From contig CAMXBY010000055.1 of assembly GCA_947179485.1 (NCBI GenBank), positions 204,801 to 268,800 of the forward strand: 64,000 nt of DNA, read 5' to 3'. The notes under the pieces are model-generated. The model had not been told where the DNA came from. It did not search any database and saw nothing but the letters and a program-made list of their open reading frames with translations. Within the stretch, counting starts at the first letter, position 1; each line of letters opens with the position of its first letter. Both the position numbers and the translations under genes were made by a program. Positions 55,310 through 64,000 of this stretch are shown piece after piece. This DNA is from Allacma fusca. Its lineage: Eukaryota; Arthropoda; Collembola; Symphypleona; Sminthuridae.

Positions 55310-57790
55310 TGAATTTTTTGTAAAATTCTTGCATTCAGGAAGAATAATTATTGTAAGTCAACATGAAGTGCGTGTTATTGTTGAGACTCCATTGGCGAAA
55401 GGTCCAGAAGTATTGTAAACTTAACAACAAAAAAAGTTACGTGGCGCGAAAGTGAAGCCATAAATATACTAATTGTAAGTAATTCTCATTTTCTAAATCA
55501 GCATCGTTTCTTTGGTAGAAAATGTGCTTGACCCGTCGTGTTTCTAACTGTTTGCAGCATATGCGTGATTTATTGCAATTTTAATTAACTGCAAAGTTCG
55601 ATTTTAATGATTTTTATTGTCTTTATATTTGGGTAAATTAATTTGAAATAACGATAATAATTATCGCTTGCTAGTTTTTAAGCCATATCAGTTATTAATT
55701 TTAATTGTCCTAATTCCCGTTACATTGTAAGAGTAAGTCGTCACTACAAACTTAACTGATGCTATTTAAGCATGAGAAGGTCAAATCGGATCCGTCCAAG
55801 AATAAAATTAGGAAATTCAAATCATAGTGCAACACGTCAATAAAATGCTTTTACCGAACCGCAAAGTTTGAAATGTTAATTTTGTTTTAAATCAGGGATT
55901 TATTTCTAAAACCTCATGTGATTTAAATCTGCTCTTTGGGGATTAAATCTATTCACTTCCATCAGCTGTTGATGAGCTTCATATGTTCCCGGCAGAAATT
56001 TTTGATTAAATTGTATCACTTACAAGGGAAAAAAATTGTCAAAATCTTTTTCACAACAAAATTGTCTTGAAAATGCAAAACTGTTTTGAAAATTATCATT
56101 TATTTTGAAAGTTTTGTAATTGTCAGTACAGAGTTCAATAACATTTCGTCTCCCATTAGACCAGAAAAAGAGAAACCGTTGAAAAAACGAGAATTTCTAA
56201 GAGAGCAACGTAAATTACGAATTAAGATAATTTAAAATAATAATAATTTACGTGGCTTCAGTAATAAATTCCAATAGATAATTATCAGGATTTCAAATTG
56301 ATTTACTCAAATTAAAGTGGTCGAAAATAAACATATTCATTAATTAAAACAATGAATTGAAATAAAATTACAATAAATTCGGCATATGCTGCGGACAGCT
56401 CGAAACACGCTGGGTTGCACACCTTTCCTGCCAAAGAGATGAACTGGTTTAGAAACTGAGAATGACTTGGTATATTTAAAGCTTCGCTTTGACTCCACTG
56501 TAACTATTTCTTGTCGACGCGCACCAAAACGCACAACAGATTCCACGCGTCAGGTAACGCAAGAGATTTACAAAAATTGTGGACAATTACCTGACGAAAT
56601 CGCGTTAATTTCAGTATACAATTATAAAATGGGCGATTAAACAATTTTGGAAACAATTTTAAATTTGGTGTGACTTCCAACTAGATTTTGAACAAATGAA
56701 ATTGAAAATTATTCATTTGGTAAATTATTAATAGTTATAATATTGTCATCAGCTGGGATATTTTTCCATGGTACATAAATATTTTAATATCCTTGGATGT
56801 AGAAATAATTTCAGGTGCAATTTCATCCCTGCGCCCCTGAATAATAATTGCCCCCAATTTAACCATATAAGGGAATAACTTCCAAAATATTTGATGCCCT
56901 AATTGTCCTAGAAATTTTTTTCTAGTAAAGTTTGTTTCATGAGTCAGTTTTTGTGATCCCAGCTGTCGCTAACGAAGCAAAGTCAGATTTTCGCATATGC
57001 TCAATTTGACCCCTGGGACTAAATATTTGTCTATGCTTGTTTAATATGATTAAGACTCAATTTTCTAGGTAAAGATCCGCCATATAGCACCCTGGAAAAA
57101 CCTTTCGAATTTTAATCAAAAAGCGTCAGAACATTATTAGAAAACCCAACTCTGGCGTCTGCTGAAATTCACGAAGGTCAAAGAAACATTTCCAGTCCGG
57201 AAAGGTGTATGTATATGTCTCATAAAATATTTTATTCTCCTTAAGATTGTAGCAAATTTCGTTACAGATTTTTTAGAATTCACTTCATCCACCTTGGTCA
57301 ATATTTCAGCTCACAAGGTATAGAAGTGTCAAGTAAAATTGGTGTTTTCCAAAATATTAATTTGAAAATTATGTTCAGTCAAAATTTCGAATCTAATTTG
57401 GGAAACATAAACTGGATTTGCTAAGCTACTATTGTTTATATTTATGACTCTAAGGTTAGAAATATGGACATGACCAAAAGCTGTAAATAAATAATAAATA
57501 ATTCGTACATCAAATTTAGTTGAAAAAAAAACAGATTTGCTGCAAAATGGGCAACTGAATATTTTTAACGCACTATTTTATATATCAGTGACAGGAATCG
57601 ATGTTTGCTAACACCTTGTCCCAAAACTTGAACTTACACTTTTGTCCAATAACCATTTTACATTAGAAGAATCCCGTGAGTCCTGTAAATATTGTATTTT
57701 AAAAGAAACAAAAATTAAAAACAATGTATGGTGTAACGACACTGAATGTTTACATGCTAACATTTATTACGGAATTATAAGAGAAATTTT
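55310..57790. repeat. R5 segment plus long duplicate of 17590-19440
   Basis: From 55310 it follows the R5 order (GTGGCGCGAAAGTGAAGCC at 55441, GCAGCATATGCGTGATTT). From 55910 it is collinear with 17590-19440 to about 57790. A reversed block GCTTCGCTTTGACTCCAC is at 56481-56498. A 120-bp segment near 57170-57290 is present here but not in the other copy, and is itself R1 text. Confidence 0.6.
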
Positions 57791-57854
57791 AACAGGGTAT
57801 TGGACTTGGTTCTTTGCTAAATTTATATACAGTATTCCTAATATTGCTGGTTAA
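57642..57854 (+). pseudogene. Cys-rich peptide remnant (piggyBac-like tail?), copy 2
   Basis: A 70-codon frame contains FTLEESRESCKYC, CNDTECLHANIYYG and IIREILTGYW. It differs from the copy at 19224 mainly by conservative changes, but this alone does not prove past selection. Assignment to piggyBac rests only on cysteine spacing. Confidence 0.25.
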
Positions 57855-58260
57855 ATCAAAGCGAATGATTTGACCTGAAATTTCAATTTACTATTATAAT
57901 AATTTAAAAAAAAAATGTGAAGCTCAATTTAATCTTTCATCCTAGTTAAATTGTAATTAAAAAACGTTTTATTTATTTATATTGAGAAAAATTCTCCTAA
58001 CTTTTCTAAAATGTAATTAATTGACCTCGGATATTTGTTTGGGCTATGTTAGTCTATAATTTAAAGTAAATGGAGGACATTCTTGGATTATCATATCTAC
58101 AGTAATTATTCTTATTGTAAATAAATGTATAATTGTCGTTATCATTTTGTACATTAAAATGCCATTAAAATGACATTAAAATGTGAGCATTTTTGGAACA
58201 AAGAAGAACTGACGTCGCATATTAGCTATTTGTTGTTCTAATAATTTTTCTGTATACCTG
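57855..58260. other. no recognisable feature
   Basis: AT-rich. It contains ACATTAAAATGCCATTAAAA, a short local duplication. Confidence 0.3.
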
Positions 58261-58304
58261 GCACGTAAGGGTAGGATGGAAAATACTTATTGCAGCGTGG
58301 AAAT

Positions 58305-58831
58305 CAGGGTTGGTTTGGTTTAAACCAAATGATTTAAACCATGGTTTAAACCACGGTTTAAACCAAACGGTTTTTTTATAAAAACCAATGGTTTAAACCA
58401 AACACCTAAAATTTTAATATTTTCAATCCAAAATGCTTATATTTCCTAGTGCACAAAACTTGTGCAGTTACTGTGATATTGTGTAGTTAAACTTTAGTGA
58501 AGTAAATAATACTATTAGCATTTAGTCTTGTACATTTAGAAATTCGGAATCGTTTGTAAAATGAAAAATGCCAAACTTATGTTTATGCTGCAAAGTTATC
58601 GTTGAAATTATATCTAAATTATTAAATATTTAATGCTTTGTGATACTTACTGAGTTTGGGAAATAAGTAAATTTGTTCAAATTCACATGTTTTTGCATAT
58701 TAATGAATGTTTTGGATTGAAAATTTGTTTAAACCAAAAAAACCTGGTTTAAACCAAAAAAACCCGGTTTGAACCAAAAAAACCTGGTTGTTTGGTTTTT
58801 TTGAAAAAAACCAAAAAAACCCCCAACCCTG
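58305..58831. mobile_element. non-autonomous hAT-type element 4 (GGTTTAAACC-array)
   Basis: The ends CAGGGTTGG and the inverse CCAACCCTG are flanked by a perfect 8-bp duplication GTGGAAAT (58297-58304 and 58832-58839). Both arms are arrays of the palindromic GGTTTAAACC and of GGTTTTTTTGG-like units, with an AT-rich centre. 527 bp. It lies in an R4 repeat whose text resumes at 58832. The frame at 58700-58885 is an array translation. Confidence 0.92.
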
Positions 58832-59095
58832 GTGGAAATTCAACAATTTTGTGATATGATTTAAAATTGCTCTCCAATTCGCCACGGATTTTTAAAAAAT
58901 TCTTAATTAAATGTCGGATTGATATATCAGATGTGATCGTGAATCTGTCATAAATTAATTGTTCTCCAAAACTTTGTTGGACTGTTCACTTCACTCCAAA
59001 GGGATACTAAATTTTCAATTATGGATCAGAAGATTTTGAGACAATTTTAGAAAGCTAAGTGCTGTGGATAGAATATTTTAAATAGAGCCATATGC
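58832..59095 (+). repeat. repeat family R4, continuation after hAT element 4
   Basis: AATTCAACAATTTTGTGAT, GTTCACTTCACTCCAAAG and GGATCAGAAGATTTTGAGAC match 45740-45980 in order. Confidence 0.45.
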
Positions 59096-59189
59096 AAAAT
59101 GCTAATTTGTTTTTTTTATGAAAAATGTCTCTTGAAAAACGAATCTTGGCTCACAATTTTTTTAGATGTGGGTAAGTCACGTACCTCGA

Positions 59190-59900
59190 ACCTAAATCTA
59201 AAGCCATTAACGTTAAACTACACATGTTTTGAAAATAGTTTAAAAATAATAGTGAAAAATAAAATTATAGCGTATGTTAGATGTAACATTTGCCTAGCAT
59301 GGGTTTATAATATTATTATATTTTATTATCTTTTTATATTGATTCACAAAGTACCCTCGTTTATTTATGTTCGTTTTATTCGTCGTATCGTATTTACACT
59401 GCGACGACAAAACGAATAAGTCAATCTAGAGTTTCCTAAGAATGCGACGCATGCAAAATTATTTAATGTGGCGTGAAAGCTGTAAATCCATAAAAATTGA
59501 GGTGAGATTGATTTTAAGAGAAAATCTTTTCATGTCTTCAAAAATTTTTATGTCTTTGTAGGTTTTAATGACGAATTTGTTCACATAGGTATATAATTGG
59601 GGCTAGACTTAAATGAAACCCCATTAAATTTTCTGCAAAATAAGCTTCCTGGAAAAATCTATGAGCGCCGGACAGTCCATGAAAAATGCAAGTTGAGAAG
59701 TTCAGTCATTCTGCGCCTTTCTCGCATTTGCTCTTGCAGCTGCATTTTTTTTTAAATTTTTTATTACGTCCATACTGTATTTTTTGCCTTAGATTCATAT
59801 GTAACAGCAGTTTAGAAAATCCATCAAATGTTTTACAAATTGGGCTCAAAACTGTGTCTAAAATAATTTTTTAATTGATATTTAAATAAATAACCAACTT
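59190..59900 (+). repeat. repeat family R1, copy 6
   Basis: It includes TATAGCGTATGTTAGATG, GTGGCGTGAAAGC at 59468-59480, CGCCGGACAGTCCATG and TTTTACAAATTGGGCTC. The 106-codon frame at 59099-59419 is hydrophobic and lies across repeat text, so I do not treat it as a gene. Confidence 0.55.
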
Positions 59901-60640
59901 TGCTTGACACTTTTCTACACTGTGAGCTCAAATATATTGTAAATGAATTTATATATGAAATATATACAAATATGCATATACATATAACAATGATTTCCGT
60001 ACTTCAAGTAATGCAAAATCATGCTGTAGATTTAACTACCTTTAGTTTTGTTTTTTCAAAATTTCATGAAATTTTGAACAGTTTTCAAACGTTTTTTGTT
60101 ATGACAGCTAAGGATTTCTCACGGGAAGAGTTACATACAACGACAGAACTAACGCCAACCAACCTCATTTGTCTTGGAATATTGTCACCCTCCTTCAATT
60201 TTCCAATTACCAAAATGTCAAAATATTTCGAAAAAAAATCAAACTTTGCGTAAAAATCTTATTTAACCACGGAAATGAATTCAAATTCCTTCCCCTCCCC
60301 GGAAGTCGACATTTCATGAAATTTAAAAAAAAAACACTTGAGAAACATTCCAATTTGACTTCACAAATGATTTAGATTTTCAGTGCGACCGTGAAAAATA
60401 ATTTTCACAACTTTTTGTTTAATTTGTAATTATCTCTTTTTCCAGGAAATCCACCCGCCTCATGAAATGACGTATAAATGTACTCAGCTTTGTTACGTAA
60501 ATATAATTCAGAATACATGCAATACACAGATCCCCGGACACAAACAGTTAACTAATCCATTGACTATCAACTAATCTTACACTAGTTTTACACGAGCGTT
60601 AAACTTCAATTCCTATCGATTCATCGACTACAGTTCGGGA
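59901..60640. other. no gene recognised
   Basis: AT-rich. The 117-codon frame at 59900-60253 shows no domain or signal. I found no repeat partner. Confidence 0.3.
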
Positions 60641-61240
60641 TTTTTGTGTTGTTATGTTTGATAAAAGAAGTTGCAGAAAGTATATTTTCTTTGAACGAAG
60701 TAGCAAAACTTTCAAATAAATTTTCCATTCGGCGTATCCTGATGAATAGATACAGTGGCGTTGAAGGAAAATTATTTTCAAGTTTTGGTATTTTAGTCCG
60801 CCAAAGTAAATTTAGCTTCAAAAATGCTGGTTTTCAGGACGTAATACGTAGTGTGACATGAATGTTTGAACATTCTTAAAATATCAAGAGACAATTGGAA
60901 TGAGCAAACATATATATATCTAAAAGCGGATAAATTGAATTCAGCTGGGCGTCATAACAAGACGTTGTTCGGACCAATTGAAGTTACAATTTAAAGCTGA
61001 CATATCTATATGCTCACGCAATCAAATATTTCGAAAATCATCTTTAATTGTAAGTAGTAATTCCAGACAAAATATCTGGTGTGGCGTGAATACTAAAACA
61101 TTTCTGAAGTGTCTAGTTAAAAATTGTAAAGAACAGTTTATTATTTGATTGATACATATGTATGATAAACGAAGTTACGGAAAATATTTTCGATTTCAAC
61201 GGAGTAGTAAAAATGGGGGAAATCGTCCAAAACAACTCTG
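60641..61240 (+). repeat. repeat family R2, copy 2
   Basis: GATACAGTGGCGTTGAAGG, GGTTTTCAGGACGTAATACG, GACGTTGTTCGGACC and GTGGCGTGAATAC at 61081-61093 keep the order of the other R2 copies. Confidence 0.55.
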
Positions 61241-61341
61241 GCCGTATTTTATTTCATTTGTCCAAACATGAATTTGTTTGAAAATCTGGAAAGGAATTGC
61301 TTGACAATGTAGGAGTAACTTCGTCGTCCCTTATCTTAATT

Positions 61342-61616
61342 AACAAGGCAATTTCTCGGGACAAACCTTGGTACGACCATGAGTGTAGGCGTTCCCGTGC
61401 ATTTGTAATTCGAAAACTTAAGACCGTTAGGAAACATTATACAATTCGAGGTTCTAGGGAGGAGTATCAGTAGGCAAGAATTGCTCACCGAAATCTAATA
61501 CATGGAGATCGTATAAAATTTTGCTTAAGTAACCCTAAGAACACTTCGGTTTTTTGGAAGACGTTTATCTCTTTTAAATCACGCCCAGCCTCCGATAACC
61601 CTATCTCGGTTACATA
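61342..61616 (+). pseudogene. LINE ORF2 fragment (between endonuclease and RT)
   Basis: One frame reads NKAISRDKPWYDHECRRS, RAFVIRKLKTVRK and SREEYQ, then a stop, ARIAHRNLIHGDRIKF and NPKNTSVFWKTFISF. PWYDxEC...R...Y..AR...K...FW is the characteristic linker that precedes the reverse transcriptase in Jockey/CR1-like non-LTR retrotransposons. Neither the endonuclease core nor the RT motifs are present nearby. It is a 275-bp decayed fragment lying between two R2 copies. Confidence 0.8.
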
Positions 61617-61619
61617 ATT

Positions 61620-62084
61620 CTGTAGTTGATATTTCCAAGCGTCATTGTCACTTGTGCAGTTTAATTTAAGTTTTAATTAAAGTTGACATGTAATTTTTCC
61701 GTTCAACGCCTCATTAAATTTAGTAGCATTCGTATTTTTCATTATGTCCGCGTACTAACTTTACATCCGAATAAAGTGATGTCAATTGTAAAATATTCCA
61801 ATTGGCTCGACATTTTAGTATTTATAGCAATAATTATTTACGTTTACTTTTTTAGCTTTCGAATTGTTCCGCATTTTCGGGGACAAGGTGTTAACAAACA
61901 TTCTTTCCTTTAACCGATGTACAAGAATGTCCGTCGAAAATATTCGGTTGCCCATATTGCTGCAAATCTGTTTTCTAAATGTAAATTTTAATTAGGAATA
62001 ATTATTGTAGTTACTGCCTCAGGATTATTATGGTAATTTGTGAAACTGTTTCCAGATCCCATCCAATCCATTGAACTAATTCAT
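61620..62084. other. no recognisable feature
   Basis: AT-rich. The 76-codon frame at 61683 is hydrophobic with no recognised family. Confidence 0.3.
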
Positions 62085-62600
62085 GTTATCATTGGAATAT
62101 CCTGTGAAATAGATACAGTGGCGTCGAAGGACAAATATTTCCAAAGTTTTCGTATTTTAATTGGGCAAAATAAATTCAATTCAAAACTGCTGATTTTCAA
62201 GACGTAATAATTATGCATAGATATTGTAACATGAATGTGGAGACATTTTAAAAATATTGAATGACAATTTAAATCAGCAAATATTTGGCTGTTGTCAAAG
62301 CGGACAGATTGCATTCACCTGGACGTCATAACTGGCGTTGTGCATACCAGTTTAAGTTACATTTTTACGCTGTAACCTGTAATATCAATGCACTGTGCAC
62401 TGACACAGTAGGAAGTGCTGATTGTGAACCTTCATGTTAAAACCAGCAATTCAAGGCAGAATCTCTTGTGTGGCGTGAATGCTAAAATATGTTGGAAATA
62501 TCTAAGCAACAATTATAATTTATTATTTGCTACGCGATTGGTATGAGTGACAAACGAAGTTGCTATAAATATTATTTGCTAAAATAGTACAAAAATATAC
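62085..62600 (+). repeat. repeat family R2, copy 3
   Basis: GATACAGTGGCGTCGAAGG, CTGATTTTCAAGACGTAAT and GTGGCGTGAATGC at 62470-62482 follow copy 2 in order, about 1350 bp downstream of it. Confidence 0.55.
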
Positions 62601-63420
62601 TTAGTTAACTATATTTAACTAAGTTAAATATATTTGTTTTGATCGTCTTTAATTTTGAGTGAATCGATTTTTCTAACTAACGTAATTTACGTTACATTCG
62701 AAGACATTCTTTGTTTTTTTAAAACGCTTTTCTTTTTTCTCGACTACTAGGAGACAAAATGTTATTGAACTCTGTACTGACAAAAATTTCAAACTTTTCA
62801 AAATAAATGTTAATTTTCAAAATGGGTTTGAATTTACAAAACGAGTTTGTTGTGGAAAACTTTTGGCAGCAATTTTCCATGTAAGTGTTAGAATGTCATA
62901 AAAAATTCCTCCCGGGAGCATATATGAAGCTGACGAGCTGTTAAAGATGAATAGAATTAATCCCCTTTAATGGAAAAGTTTCTCAGCACCTATGTACTGG
63001 ATTTGTAAAAAAATTTGCACATTTTATGGAAAAATTCGAAAAACCAGAATTTGTTTTTTACATGTAATTATTGGGAAAATTTATCTGGGATTAATTTACC
63101 TTTATGAGTGGGGGGGGTGGGGACAGCAAGTCTCAGATTATTTGTTCTTGATAAAAATAAATACTGAAATTTTAGTTGCAAAGCTGGTGAGGTTGAATAT
63201 TCCGCCCAAATTTTGACTACGTTTTTGAGATTTTGATTGAAATGATTTAAGGTTTTAAAATTATTATTTATTAACGATTTAAATCGAGTTTCGCAATTCT
63301 TTAGCAAATTATAAAACCCTACTTTCAAAGTATCTGTTACAATTTCATAAAATACTTATGAAATATTCCTGACGTTGCAAATCCATGTTCGTAGTGAAAG
63401 TGCTGTGGAGGAACTTACAA
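62601..63420 (+). repeat. R5-type repeat, partner of 16100-16690 and 33960-34260
   Basis: The first 600 bp follow 16100-16690. From about 63165 the text follows 33960-34260. This joins the two partial copies into one longer repeat. The frames at 62992 and 63068 are repeat translations. Confidence 0.5.
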
Positions 63421-64000
63421 GGTAACATTTTGGGATGGTACAAGCCGATTCAAACAAAGCATAGCACATGTTTTAGTACTCACCTAGTATGTTTCAAAAC
63501 TCATGTAACTCGAGTGCATTTTGCCCCGTTCTCCTAGGACACGTCACCAAAGTTTCAAAATTTAAAACGATACCACAGGTGGGGGCCTGTCTTTTCAAAA
63601 AAAGTTAATGTTAAATCCCATAAGGATTTTGAGTTTTTGAAAGTCGATGAAATTTTGATTTTCGCTATTTCAATGAAATTCAAGTTTTTACGTACATAGT
63701 TTTATATCCTTCAACAAAATTCCCCAAAAAGTAATCCCTCCATCATTGCGCATCTGTATGTATGTTGTCGATATGATATGTCCACTCCATATTTAATCAC
63801 TTATACATACGCATAAACTAGACTATTGAGATTTGCCCTAACAATAAGTATAACCAGGGTTACTCAAATGAAAATGTCATGGGTTGTATGATTGCCTACC
63901 CACCTGAAATTGCACTTAAAATGCTCTAGTCTGGCAGTGCTCGGATATTTTGGGCATTTTTAGCGTATTGGTGACGTTAGCAGAACCATGTACACTGTTG
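63421..64000. other. no recognisable feature
   Basis: AT-rich right edge of the window, without motif, long frame or repeat partner that I can see. Confidence 0.3.

Noticed and set aside
59900-60253. 117-codon frame as a gene
   Set aside because: No motif, AT-driven composition, no neighbours supporting it.
1-64000. CRISPR arrays, operons or bacterial genes
   Set aside because: No regular direct-repeat/spacer structure or long intronless gene clusters; introns, retrotransposons and the tRNA type are animal-like.

Overview
The window is AT-rich, repeat-dominated eukaryotic DNA, most likely from an arthropod (probably an insect). The reasons are a canonical elongator tRNA-Met gene, a Ty3/gypsy LTR retrotransposon, animal-type tnp2-like transposases paired with DUF4806-like proteins, hAT, pogo-like and Helitron remnants, and introns with GT/AG signals. 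I see no clear single-copy host protein gene. The only host-type gene I trust is the tRNA at 15958-16030 (minus).

The main content is two related but clearly diverged two-gene DNA transposons, at 4729-9869 and 47776-52677. Each has CCCAGT... inverted ends, subterminal repeats, a multi-exon plus-strand gene (gene A) whose predicted product resembles DUF4806-domain proteins, and, overlapping or abutting its last exon in the +1 frame, a long single-exon gene (gene B) for a tnp2 (Transposase_21, EnSpm/CACTA-like) transposase. Gene A can be spliced to an open frame of about 341 and 417 codons in the two copies. Gene B is broken in both. This conserved pairing is the best candidate here for an undescribed system.

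The second block is a Ty3/gypsy element at 34760-42583 with two 563-bp LTRs (about 16 differences by eye), a 4-bp ATAT target duplication, a 5'-shortened gag, and a nearly complete pol (protease, RT with YVDD, RNase H, integrase with HHCC and DX35E). Only three in-frame stops interrupt it. A 20-bp perfect hairpin lies just upstream of the protease active site.

Four short non-autonomous hAT-type elements (9988-10911, 30012-31331, 44765-45598, 58305-58831) have 8-bp target duplications, three of them perfect. Each is filled with a degenerate array of its own short motif. Similar arrays without provable ends lie at about 3080, 23750, 24765, 25682 and 44110.

Most remaining sequence is a mosaic of diverged copies of a few long repeat families in both orientations. 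I call them R1 to R6; these labels are mine. About twenty places carry a conserved block GTGGCGTGAAAGC or a near match. The transposons sit inside these repeats, so the insertion order can be read. Smaller items are a Helitron helicase remnant (24226-24790, minus), a LINE ORF2 fragment (61342-61616), a C2H2 zinc-finger fragment (20699-20776), a pogo-like MITE (53476-54254), and a 0.5-kb inverted-repeat element with 152-bp internal repeats beside the tRNA (15285-15785).
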